Assembly (NCBI GenBank): GCA_963802275.1 | Contig: CAWDIB010000003.1 | Coordinates: forward strand, 186,001-250,000 | DNA length: 64,000 nt | Source of the DNA: CAZMZW01 sp963802275 | Lineage (GTDB): Bacteria > Chloroflexota > Anaerolineae > Anaerolineales > Anaerolineaceae | Reading direction: 5' to 3' | Shown here: piece by piece, positions 44,292 through 51,227 of the stretch | Position numbering within the stretch: the first letter of the stretch is position 1 | Layout: each line of letters starts with the position of its first letter | The notes under the pieces: generated by a model | The model's input: only the letters and a program-made list of their open reading frames with translations | Told to the model about the DNA's origin: nothing | Database searches by the model: none | Program-made: the position numbers and the translations under genes

Positions 44292-45266
44292 CTAGGGACT
44301 GAGCAAGTCTAATTGTTCGGCTACATCTCTTTTTACATTCCCCGCTTTGGCTTTCTTTTGTTTGTACATCAACGCGTCCGCCTGCTTGAACAACTCATCC
44401 AGCGAACCCTGCTCATCCAGTGTAGCCGCGCCAATCGACAGGCACAGAAGCCGGTCTGAAAAGCTTTGGTTGTGCTGCCTCAATGTCCTATCCATGCGCT
44501 GCTTGATGTTCTCGCACGCCTGCTGGCTTGTATTCGCCAGCAGCACTGCAAATTCGTCCCCGCCGATGCGGGCGATGATGTCTTCATCGCGGAAACAGGA
44601 TCTGAGCACCTGGGCAGTGCGTTTGAGTAAGTTATCCCCGGCAGTATGGCCGTGCATGTCGTTTACGACCTTCAGTCTGTCCACATCCAGCATGAAGATG
44701 CTGATCGGGTACTGGCGGCTGTTCTCCAGACGGCGCATTTCTTCGTCGAAGTAGGAGCGATTATATAGCCGGGTCAGCATATCGTGGTTGCTGATGAATA
44801 CCACCTGGTTTTCCGCTTGCACCCGTTCGCCGATGTCGCGCAGGTTGCACTGGATGAAGGGCTTTCCCTCCACCTCGTAACGCACGCATACCATCTCCAC
44901 GTGCACGATTTTCCGCTTCTTGGTTTCCATGGCCAGCTTGTCATGGCGCATCGTTTCCTGCAAGGCGAGCTCGAGAAATGCATCACGGCTGCCGATGATG
45001 CGATTGAAGGGTTCAAACTCCCACAACTCAGTACCGATTATTTCATCTTTCGGGTATCCCAGCAATAGGGAGAAGTATGGATTCACATCGCTGATTTCCC
45101 CGGTTTCGCACTCGATCAGCAGGATGCCGTCATGTGCGCTTTCGAACATGCGCCTGAATTTGACCTCGGAAGGTTGCATGGTATCAGGGTTGATGTTTAC
45201 ACCGGGTGATGATGCTTTTTTTAGCTTCTTTTTCGGGTCACTTTCCTGCTCGTGGGTCTTTTTCAT
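44292..45266 (-). CDS. PAS-GGDEF diguanylate cyclase (paralogue)
   Basis: A 324-residue soluble diguanylate cyclase, paralogous to 42575-43516. PAS: FRRMFESAHDGILLIECETGEISDVNPYFSLLLGYPKDEIIG to FIQCNLRDIGERVQAENQ; GGDEF: LTRLYNRSYFDEEMRRLENSRQYPISIFMLDVDRLK, I-site RDED and ARIGGDEFAVLLANT. Shares QYPISIFMLDVD exactly with the other copy but differs in much of the PAS domain, so the sensed signal may differ. AAGGA precedes the ATG. Faces the lysozyme-tail fragment, preserving the arrangement of the first copy. Confidence 0.93.
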   Translation of the reverse strand: MKKTHEQESDPKKKLKKASSPGVNINPDTMQPSEVKFRRMFESAHDGILLIECETGEISDVNPYFSLLLGYPKDEIIGTELWEFEPFNRIIGSRDAFLELALQETMRHDKLAMETKKRKIVHVEMVCVRYEVEGKPFIQCNLRDIGERVQAENQVVFISNHDMLTRLYNRSYFDEEMRRLENSRQYPISIFMLDVDRLKVVNDMHGHTAGDNLLKRTAQVLRSCFRDEDIIARIGGDEFAVLLANTSQQACENIKQRMDRTLRQHNQSFSDRLLCLSIGAATLDEQGSLDELFKQADALMYKQKKAKAGNVKRDVAEQLDLLSP

Positions 45267-45440
45267 CTTTTTTCCTTATGATCCACCTTCTTCGGGTAGT
45301 GTGGGTGGAGACGTTCTGTCAATAACTGTCCCTTTAATCACTATCTTTGTCCCATCGAATCTTGCTAAATATATTATACAAATACACCAAACCAAGAACA
45401 AGTCCTTGTGCAAGTTGATTTTTCGATGGATTGATTATAG

Positions 45441-45454
45441 AATGGTATACCATT
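45441..45454. promoter_or_regulatory. Perfect 14-bp palindrome upstream of a small membrane peptide
   Basis: AATGGTATACCATT is a perfect palindrome 23 bp before the ATG at 45477 and just upstream of its ribosome site. It is a candidate operator for the small gene; no cognate regulator is identified. Confidence 0.45.
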
Positions 45455-45476
45455 ATTATTTTACAAGGAGGAAGTT

Positions 45477-45602
45477 ATGAGACGCAGAAGGGTAGTGCGC
45501 GCCACCCGCGTAGCCAGGGCAGGTTATTGGGGCTGGATCTGGCTGGTGCTGGCGTTGGTCATCGTCGGCTTTTTCGTTATCCGCTGCATGCGCTGGGTGT
45601 AA
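45477..45602 (+). CDS. 41-residue single-helix membrane peptide
   Basis: A short gene reading MRRRRVVRATRVARAGYWGW and then one membrane helix (IWLVLALVIVGFFVIRCM). The N-terminus is strongly basic (seven Arg in the first 15 residues), so the peptide should insert with its N-terminus in the cytoplasm. Support comes from an excellent ribosome site, AAGGAGGAAG, five bases before the ATG, and a palindrome upstream. I do not recognise the family. Confidence 0.65.
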   Translation: MRRRRVVRATRVARAGYWGWIWLVLALVIVGFFVIRCMRWV

Positions 45603-45647
45603 TCCACTAGATGGTCTGTAAGCGAGAGATTAAGAAAGCCTGTTTGG

Positions 45648-46523
45648 TCAGGAATGTTTTGTTTTGCCAACAGTCGCATGAGCAATGGCATAATGATCTG
45701 CCACTATCCTTTTCTCATTTACCCCGTGGAAGAACAACTGGTGTAAATCTCTGGCAGTGACCTCATGAATATCGGTGAATCCCCTCTTTGAAAGAAAGGG
45801 CGTTAATCCACCCTTGTCAATCCCAAAGCTCAATCCCTCTCCGGTTAATCTGCCTGCCCGCATACTTTTTCTGACTTCGTAGGGTTGTTTCCCGGGGGTC
45901 AGCGCAGACGAATAAAGAAAGTCAAAAACAAGTTCGCTACCCTTGTCTGAATTATGGCTGATCCAGGTCAGGGTCTGGTCAACCGCGGCTTCAGTCAGGT
46001 ACATGCTCACCCCTTCCCAGATGAAGAGCGATCTAAGAGTGCGCCCAAAGCCCTGTTCAAACAATTTATCCAGTGTCTCTTCATTGAAATCAATGGGCAC
46101 ATAGCACACATGTTTGGGCAATTCACCGAAGATTTTTTTCACTTTCTTAAGTTTGGCCGCCTGCGAAGCAGGGTGATCCACTTCGAATACTTTTACGCCC
46201 CGCTTAATCTCCTCGAAGCGGTACGCGCGCGAATCCAGCCCTGCACCCAGGATGACCAGCTGCTCCAGACCTGTCTGCAGGGCTTGCTTGAGCGCATCGT
46301 CCATGTATCGGCAGCGTGCCACAAGGAAACCCAGCACGCCTGGCCCCTTGCGTTCCTCAGCATCGGCTAAGATTTTCCCAATCCAATAGAAAAGGGGACT
46401 GATCAGTTGCCGCGCGTACGGGTCATCACAGATGTGTTCATTTTCTGGTTTTTCATTTTCCAAAACGCGGGCGATGGCAATTCCCTCGGCGGTTAAGCTG
46501 GATCGATTATTTTTCAAACCCAT
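45648..46523 (-). CDS. Class I SAM-dependent methyltransferase, LCM/TIGR00027 type
   Basis: A 291-residue methyltransferase resembling leucine carboxyl methyltransferases and the actinobacterial putative methyltransferases that often modify polyketides or other small molecules. Seen: SSLTAEGIAIARVLENEKPENEHICDDPYARQLI (family N-terminus), LVILGAGLDSRAYRF (SAM-binding), VFEVDHPASQAAKLKKVKK, CYVPIDFNEETLD, and FIWEGVSMYLTEAAVDQTL. The start is ATG 46523 with AAGGA upstream; a frame open to 46613 adds a non-family leader. Substrate unknown. Confidence 0.88.
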   Translation of the reverse strand: MGLKNNRSSLTAEGIAIARVLENEKPENEHICDDPYARQLISPLFYWIGKILADAEERKGPGVLGFLVARCRYMDDALKQALQTGLEQLVILGAGLDSRAYRFEEIKRGVKVFEVDHPASQAAKLKKVKKIFGELPKHVCYVPIDFNEETLDKLFEQGFGRTLRSLFIWEGVSMYLTEAAVDQTLTWISHNSDKGSELVFDFLYSSALTPGKQPYEVRKSMRAGRLTGEGLSFGIDKGGLTPFLSKRGFTDIHEVTARDLHQLFFHGVNEKRIVADHYAIAHATVGKTKHS

Positions 46524-46598
46524 ATTCCTTATTGATGATATTTCATAGATTATGATGACTGTACTTTCATTGTTTGGTAACGAGAAGACCCAGACGCA

Positions 46599-46632
46599 AA
46601 AAAGGTGGCGCAAGATACGGCGCCACCTTTTT
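46599..46632 (-). terminator. Rho-independent terminator after the first NBR1-like lipoprotein gene
   Basis: AAAAAGGTGGCG (46599-46610) pairs with CGCCACCTTTTT (46621-46632). On the minus strand it follows the stop at 46647 by 14 bp and ends in a T-run. Confidence 0.85.
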
Positions 46633-46646
46633 CTGAAATACTGCAG

Positions 46647-47576
46647 TTACGTGCAATTTAGCGTGAAGTTGGCGGTCCCGAATGTCTGGTTATTCGGCGT
46701 AATGATGTAAATCTTCTTCCATCTTGAACCAGACGCGCCCAGGCTCCAGGTGTCGGTTACATACTTGGTCCCGGCACCTGCGAATACCAGGGTATGCTCC
46801 AGGCCATGCGCGCCATCGCTGCGTGTCCACCAGTATTTGACCGTCCCAGCCTTATTGACGGTTATGCCGGCGGTGAAATTAAAGGTATGCGGGCAGGCGC
46901 CGGTGAATACGGGCGTATCCACCTGGAAGCTCACGCTGGTGACCGCAAATGTTGGCAGTACGATGATCGAGGAGATGACTGGGTATACGATGATGAGGGT
47001 CGTGGTTTTAATATTCACCGTGAAATAATTTTGCATCTGTTCACCAGAATCAGAGCGCAGTGTCCAGTTCCCGGTGTAGGTCCCCGCCGTCCCCGGCGCT
47101 TTCAGCGATACGCTCAGGTCCACTTGTTCGCCTGGCGCCACATTTGTCGGAAAATTCTTGACCGAAGGACCGCCCATCTGGTCACCCCCATTGAAGACCA
47201 GCTGGTAATTGGTGTTCCAGGTACAGGTGCCGTCATTGCGGAATCTCCACGATTTAATGAAGGTTTTATTGATCGTATAAGTAGTCCCATCTGGAACCGT
47301 TTCGTTGATAAAGGTGGCCTTGTTGCATGGTTGGGGTGTATTGGTTGGTGGCCCGGCTGGCGGGGGTGGGGGTGCCTGGGTGGTGGCAATAACAGGTGGC
47401 TGTGCCGGCGGATTGGCAGCAAGAGTCTGCGCGACGGATGTGTTGACCATGTCCTGCTGGCTGAGCGTTGGCGCAGCCGGCGCCTGTGGTTGCGGTGCGC
47501 CGATGGAAATGGTGCAGGCCAGCGTGATTAAGAGTATCAGACTTGTGGTCAGTAATATACATTGATTTTTATTCAT
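46647..47576 (-). CDS. Lipoprotein with NBR1-like Ig domain (copy 1)
   Basis: A 309-residue exported lipoprotein: signal with lipobox ITLAC (Cys near 21), a long Ala/Gln/Pro/Thr linker (about 25-85), an Ig-like domain of the NBR1/FW type (FIKSWRFRNDGTCTWNTNYQLVFNGG...VAPGEQVDLSVSLKAPGTAGTYTGNWTLRSD), and a C-terminal beta domain (FNFTAGITVNKAGTVKYWWTRSDGA...). The Ig domain's W-x-F/I-x-N-x-G-x-C-T-W signature is clear. Function unknown; probably surface adhesion or carbohydrate binding. A paralogue with the same order lies just upstream (47998-48909), and the promoters match too. Confidence 0.82.
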   Translation of the reverse strand: MNKNQCILLTTSLILLITLACTISIGAPQPQAPAAPTLSQQDMVNTSVAQTLAANPPAQPPVIATTQAPPPPPAGPPTNTPQPCNKATFINETVPDGTTYTINKTFIKSWRFRNDGTCTWNTNYQLVFNGGDQMGGPSVKNFPTNVAPGEQVDLSVSLKAPGTAGTYTGNWTLRSDSGEQMQNYFTVNIKTTTLIIVYPVISSIIVLPTFAVTSVSFQVDTPVFTGACPHTFNFTAGITVNKAGTVKYWWTRSDGAHGLEHTLVFAGAGTKYVTDTWSLGASGSRWKKIYIITPNNQTFGTANFTLNCT

Positions 47577-47612
47577 GCTTCCTCCTTTGGGTTTGCATGG
47601 TTTCTACTATTC

Positions 47613-47640
47613 ATTATAGGGATAATTGCGGTGATTTCAA
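47613..47640 (-). promoter_or_regulatory. Promoter of NBR1-like lipoprotein copy 1
   Basis: On the minus strand TTGAAA (47635-47640) and TATAAT (47613-47618), 16-bp spacing, lie about 37 bp before the ATG at 47576. The same boxes and the leader up to AAAGGAGGAAGC recur upstream of the paralogue at 48909. Confidence 0.65.
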
Positions 47641-47942
47641 GCAATGAATCTATTTAAGTTTTCGTTATTACCCAGGGGGATGAGAGATCGCATGCATACA
47701 ATAAATAGTCATAACAGCGATGAGTATTACAGCACCTTTTCGCCGAATGGCAGGATTATTGCCCGTGCTATCTCGGACGAAATCATTGGTTAATGAAATG
47801 TAAAATGGCCAATGGGGGCTTATTGTCGCCTTCTTCAGCCATTGGGTATTTTTATAGTGTGGTTTTTAACCTGATGATTAAAATGATCTATATAATTTTT
47901 GCGCTGTACGATCATCTTCTGTTCATTGGTAGATTATATGAA

Positions 47943-47976
47943 TTAAAAAGTCCCGGAAGAAAGGTTTCCCGGGACT
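47943..47976 (-). terminator. Rho-independent terminator after the second NBR1-like lipoprotein gene
   Basis: AGTCCCGG (47949-47956) pairs with CCGGGACT (47969-47976), followed on the minus strand by CTTTTTAATT. It lies 22 bp after the stop at 47998. Confidence 0.75.
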
Positions 47977-47997
47977 ATAGTTGGCTGAAAGGTAATT

Positions 47998-48909
47998 TTA
48001 TGGAATGCAGTTTAGAGTGAAAACAGCCGTCCCAAATGTTTGGTGGTTGGGGTTGTCAATATAGATTTTTTGCCATCCGGAATAATCTGCCCCAATTTGC
48101 CAGCTGGTGGTGACATATTTGGTACCTGGGCCGGCGTATACGAGAGTCTGTGTAGGGCCATGCGCTCCATCGCTTCTCGCCCAGTAATAGGTCACTGTAC
48201 CGGCGGCGGTTGCGGTGATGCCGGCAGTGAAATTAAATTTATGCGGGCAGGGACCTGCATAGACTGGTGTATCTACAGCAAATGACACGCCGCTGACCTT
48301 GAATACAGCTGCGGGATTGACCGCATTGATCAATGCCCAGATGCCGTTCTTGGTGAAGTCGATGTTATCGTCGCCATACAGATGCCAGGTGCCCTTGTAG
48401 CTGCCCGGTGTGGCGGGAGCTTTAAGTGTCATGACGATATCATAGGTTTCACCGGGATGGACGATCTGGGTGAAATTCAGGGTCCCAGGTCCGTTCATGC
48501 TCGTCCCGCTGTGGAAGATGGCCTTATAGTTGGTATTCCAGGTGCAGGTGCCGCCGTTGCGGATGCGCCAGGTTTTCACGAAATTGGTGTTGATGTTGAT
48601 ATTGGAACCGTCCACGTAGCTCTCGCTGACTGGCAGCGCCCAGTTGCAGGGCAGCGGGGTGGGGGTGGGGGGGGCGGTCGGGCCAGGCGGGGGCGCCTGG
48701 GTGGTGGCTACTACTGGTGGCTGCGCCGGCGGTTGTGCTGGTTGGTTGGCGGCAACCGTTTGCGCAACAGCGGTGTTGACCAGGTCCTGCTGGCTAAGCG
48801 TTGGCACGACGGGAGCCTGCGGCTGCGGTGCCCCGATCGAGATGGTGCAGGCCAGTGTGACCAGCATGATCAGGCTGGTGCTGAGCAGAATGCGATGACG
48901 TTTATTCAT
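47998..48909 (-). CDS. Lipoprotein with NBR1-like Ig domain (copy 2)
   Basis: A 303-residue paralogue of the 46647-47576 lipoprotein with the same plan: lipobox VTLAC, TISIGAPQPQAP, an Ala/Gln/Pro linker, the Ig-like domain (FVKTWRIRNGGTCTWNTNYKAIFHSGTSMNGPG...VHPGETYDIVMTLKAPATPGSYKGTWHLYGDD) and a C-terminal beta domain (FNFTAGITATAAGTVTYYWARSDGAHG). The signal and the C-terminal domain are closest to copy 1; the middle has diverged, which suggests different ligands. AAGGAGGAAGC precedes the ATG. Confidence 0.82.
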   Translation of the reverse strand: MNKRHRILLSTSLIMLVTLACTISIGAPQPQAPVVPTLSQQDLVNTAVAQTVAANQPAQPPAQPPVVATTQAPPPGPTAPPTPTPLPCNWALPVSESYVDGSNININTNFVKTWRIRNGGTCTWNTNYKAIFHSGTSMNGPGTLNFTQIVHPGETYDIVMTLKAPATPGSYKGTWHLYGDDNIDFTKNGIWALINAVNPAAVFKVSGVSFAVDTPVYAGPCPHKFNFTAGITATAAGTVTYYWARSDGAHGPTQTLVYAGPGTKYVTTSWQIGADYSGWQKIYIDNPNHQTFGTAVFTLNCIP

Positions 48910-48945
48910 GCTTCCTCCTTTAGGTTTGCATGGATTCTAAACATC

Positions 48946-48974
48946 ATTATAGTGGATTGGGGGGGTGATTTCAA
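48946..48974 (-). promoter_or_regulatory. Promoter of NBR1-like lipoprotein copy 2
   Basis: On the minus strand TTGAAA (48969-48974) and TATAAT (48946-48951), 17-bp spacing, about 36 bp before the ATG at 48909. Closely matches the promoter of copy 1. Confidence 0.65.
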
Positions 48975-49010
48975 GCATTGGTTAAGAATATTTGGGAAAA
49001 GAAAAGGAAT

Positions 49011-49037
49011 AAAAAACGCTCGCGAGGAGCGTTTTTT
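49011..49037 (-). terminator. Rho-independent terminator of the thioredoxin operon
   Basis: AAAAAACGCTC (49011-49021) pairs with GAGCGTTTTTT (49027-49037). On the minus strand it follows the trxA stop (49047) by about 10 bp and ends in a T-run. Confidence 0.85.
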
Positions 49038-49046
49038 AAGAACGAT

Positions 49047-49391
49047 TTATTTTTCAACTGCTGCCGGTACCAGGTACTGACGCACCAGGTCCTGGATGGC
49101 CGCCTCCGGTACTGCTCCCACCTGGGTGTGCACCACTTTGCCGCCTTTGACGAACAGCATGGTCGGGATGCCGTGCACGTTAAATTTCATCGCCCATTCA
49201 GCGTTTTCATCCGTGTTGACCTTGGCCACCACCAGTTTGCCGTCCTGTTCACTGGCGATTTTGTCCAGGATGGGTGCCACCATGCGGCAGGGCCCGCACC
49301 AGGTCGCCCAGAAATCAACGATCACTGGCAGTTCCGACTTCAATACCTTTTCTTCAAATTCTGCGTCTGTAATGTGGATGGGTGTATTCAT
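49047..49391 (-). CDS. trxA: Thioredoxin
   Basis: Small dithiol reductant for protein disulfides. The 114-residue protein has the thioredoxin fold signatures: VIVDFWATWCGPCRMVAPILDKIA with the redox CGPC, VAKVNTDENAEWAMKFNVHGIPTMLFVKGG with the cis-Pro, and a C-terminal helix. It is the last gene of the operon fmdB-like, cstR-like, trxB, trxA and is reduced by the adjacent TrxB. The gap to trxB is 41 bp. Confidence 0.96.
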   Translation of the reverse strand: MNTPIHITDAEFEEKVLKSELPVIVDFWATWCGPCRMVAPILDKIASEQDGKLVVAKVNTDENAEWAMKFNVHGIPTMLFVKGGKVVHTQVGAVPEAAIQDLVRQYLVPAAVEK

Positions 49392-49432
49392 TTATTTTCT
49401 CCGTTTATTTTTAGAATTTTTGGACTGGAATT

Positions 49433-50398
49433 TTATTTAACCCAGTCAACCAAAATTTGTTTACGCCCTCGTAATACTTTTTCTACCGCCATGGCTGCCT
49501 GGGCGCCTTCTCCGGCCGCGATGACCACCTGCTTGATATGGTTGCACAGCACGTCCCCGGCGGCGAAAATGCCGTGCAGGGTCGTCTGCAATTCGTTGTT
49601 CACCAGGATGCAGCCGTTCGGGCTTAGCTCCAGCTGGCCTTGCAGGAAATCGGTGATGGGTTTGCCGCCCTGCAGGTAAAGGAAAACTGCGCTGATGATG
49701 AGCTCCTCTTCCCCGCTTTCCTTACGGGTGAAGCGCGCCGCTCTGACGCTTTCTTCACCGACGATTTCTATCAGCGATGCCTCCGCATAAAAAGTGACCT
49801 TGGGGTGTTGCAGCAGCTCCTGTCCCAATTCGGCAGGCGCTTTCAGCTCGCTGTGCGGGCAGAGGAAGTGCACCCGCCGCACCAATCGGGTCAGGTACAG
49901 CGCTTCCTCGATGGCTTCATCGCTGCTGCCCGCCACCAGCACCTCCTGGTCTTTGAAAAAAGCCCCATCGCAGGTGGCACAATAGGAAACGCCCCGTCCG
50001 AGCAGCTCGCTTTCACCTTTGACCAGCCGGCTTCGCCCCATCGAACCGCTGGCGATGACGACCGATCTGCCCATGTAGGTACCGGCATTTCCAAATATGG
50101 TTTTCACCTCGGCATGCAACTCTGATCCGATTACCTTGTCGCTGATGAATTGCGCCCCGAATGCCCTGGCCTGTCCTCGCATGGTTTCCAGTAGTTCAGC
50201 CCCGCTCACCTTGCCGTTCACCCCCGGGTAGTTGGCGATGTGTCCGGCCAAGCCCAGCGCTCCGGCGGTGAGCCCCTTGTCCACTACCAGGGTTTTCAAG
50301 CCGGCTCGCGACGTATACAGCGCTGCGGTTGCCCCGGCCGGTCCGCCGCCGATGATGACCACATCCTGTACTTCGGTAGTATTTTCCTGTTGATTCAT
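49433..50398 (-). CDS. trxB: Thioredoxin reductase
   Basis: FAD- and NAD(P)H-dependent enzyme that reduces thioredoxin. The 321-residue protein has the FAD-binding GGGPAGATAALYTSRAG (17-22 onward), the redox pair C140-x2-C143 in SYCATCDGAFF, the NADPH-binding region VLVAGSSDEAIEEALYL (GxSDxA in place of the usual GGGxxA), and the C-terminal GIFAAGDVLCNHIKQVVIAAGEGAQAA. The unusual NAD(P)H loop may mean a different cofactor preference. Sits between the CstR-like repressor and trxA. Confidence 0.93.
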   Translation of the reverse strand: MNQQENTTEVQDVVIIGGGPAGATAALYTSRAGLKTLVVDKGLTAGALGLAGHIANYPGVNGKVSGAELLETMRGQARAFGAQFISDKVIGSELHAEVKTIFGNAGTYMGRSVVIASGSMGRSRLVKGESELLGRGVSYCATCDGAFFKDQEVLVAGSSDEAIEEALYLTRLVRRVHFLCPHSELKAPAELGQELLQHPKVTFYAEASLIEIVGEESVRAARFTRKESGEEELIISAVFLYLQGGKPITDFLQGQLELSPNGCILVNNELQTTLHGIFAAGDVLCNHIKQVVIAAGEGAQAAMAVEKVLRGRKQILVDWVK

Positions 50399-50419
50399 GA
50401 TGATACGCGCTTCCTTTTT

Positions 50420-50734
50420 TCAGGGAGTCTTGTCCAATAAAGCCAGCATATCCTCGATTATTTTCACCCGCCCGCTCTCGCTGCCTGCCCCCCGGGCGTT
50501 TTTTTCCATATCGGTCATGCAGGCGGTGGCATAATCCCGGAAAAAGAGACGGCTGGTGGCTTGCAGTGCGGAATGGGCGGCTGCCAGTTGTTGCATGATC
50601 TCGCGACAGTCGCGTTCGTCCTGCAGCATTTCCGCCACCCCGTGCACCTGTCCTTCCACCCGTCTAAGGCGTTTGATCAGGTTTTCCTTTATTTCACTGT
50701 TAATCAGTTTCATTCTATATATCTCCAGTTTCAA
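50420..50734 (-). CDS. CsoR/RcnR-family repressor, CstR-like (two-Cys)
   Basis: A 104-residue all-helical repressor (KRLRRVEGQVHGVAEMLQDERDCREIMQQLAAAHSALQ is the family core). Copper CsoR uses a Cys-His-Cys site; here the two Cys are C43 and C72, the CsoR/CstR 29-residue spacing, but the His position (68 here) is Tyr. That pattern is of CstR, which senses persulfides by Cys-Cys chemistry, so I infer a thiol/persulfide sensor rather than a copper sensor. This suits an operon with trxB and trxA. The start may be Met 8 (MKLINSEIK). Probably binds the palindrome at 50999-51020 and represses its own operon. Confidence 0.85.
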   Translation of the reverse strand: MKLEIYRMKLINSEIKENLIKRLRRVEGQVHGVAEMLQDERDCREIMQQLAAAHSALQATSRLFFRDYATACMTDMEKNARGAGSESGRVKIIEDMLALLDKTP

Positions 50735-50767
50735 AGATCAACGCACGGTTGATCGCAATTATTTAGC

Positions 50768-50974
50768 TCAGGTGAATCCACCGCCTGAACGGCAGCTGCT
50801 GCCGGTTGAGCTACTGTCGCTGCCTCCGCCAAGAATGGCAGGCCTGGATATCTTTTTATATGTTTGGCTGCTTCCACAGCCAGGGCAGGGCTGCGGGTTG
50901 TCTGCCTGGGTAAAGCTGGTCAGTTGCTCAAAATCCTTTCCGCATTCGTCACAATGGTATTCGTAGAGAGGCAT
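50768..50974 (-). CDS. FmdB-type zinc-ribbon protein
   Basis: A 68-residue protein with MPLYEYHCDECGKDFEQL...CPGCGSS, the two CxxC knuckles of the FmdB/CxxC_CXXC_SSSS regulatory family, and a Ser/Gly-rich tail. Function of this widespread small family is unsettled. It is the first gene of the trx operon, with its start 25 bp from the operator palindrome. AAGGTTATCTACTGAC precedes the ATG. Confidence 0.85.
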   Translation of the reverse strand: MPLYEYHCDECGKDFEQLTSFTQADNPQPCPGCGSSQTYKKISRPAILGGGSDSSSTGSSCRSGGGFT

Positions 50975-50998
50975 GTCAGTAGATAACCTTTCTTATAT

Positions 50999-51046
50999 AT
51001 ACTATACTATAGTATAGTATTATAATAGGAATATCGAAAATGTCAA
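50999..51046 (-). promoter_or_regulatory. Consensus promoter with overlapping 22-bp palindromic operator
   Basis: On the minus strand TTGACA (51041-51046) and TATAAT (51019-51024), 16-bp spacing, is a near-perfect sigma-70 promoter. A perfect 22-bp palindrome (50999-51020; arms ATACTATACTA and TAGTATAGTAT) overlaps the end of the -10 box and the predicted start site near 51012. Bound repressor would block RNA polymerase directly; the CstR-like gene product two genes downstream is the likely ligand-controlled repressor. Confidence 0.8.
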
Positions 51047-51227
51047 GATAATAGGAGATTATCAGGATTAAGCGAAGTGAATTTTATATAAAGCAAGAGC
51101 AAGGTCGTGTATTTGCTTTTCACCTCGCAGTTGCAGTGCTGCTAAAAAATCAATGCATTTGTTTTATATAGGGGTATACTATTGACGGCGGGGCAGTACC
51201 GCTTTTTTAATTGCAAAGGAGTGAACC

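Larger units (their letters stand above)
47577..47997. other. Region between two paralogous lipoprotein genes
   Basis: This 421-bp stretch holds the promoter of copy 1 at its left end and the terminator of copy 2 at its right end. A plus-strand frame at 47793-48020 has no family features and runs into the neighbouring gene. No further gene is seen. Confidence 0.5.

Noticed and set aside
46794..47531. Long plus-strand open frame (245 codons)
   Set aside because: It is antisense to the NBR1-like lipoprotein gene, whose signal, lipobox and Ig motifs are clear; the antisense text shows no family features and results from the GC-biased codon pattern.
48382..49080. Long plus-strand open frame (232 codons)
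   Set aside because: Antisense to the second NBR1-like lipoprotein and its promoter, and running into the thioredoxin gene on the other strand.
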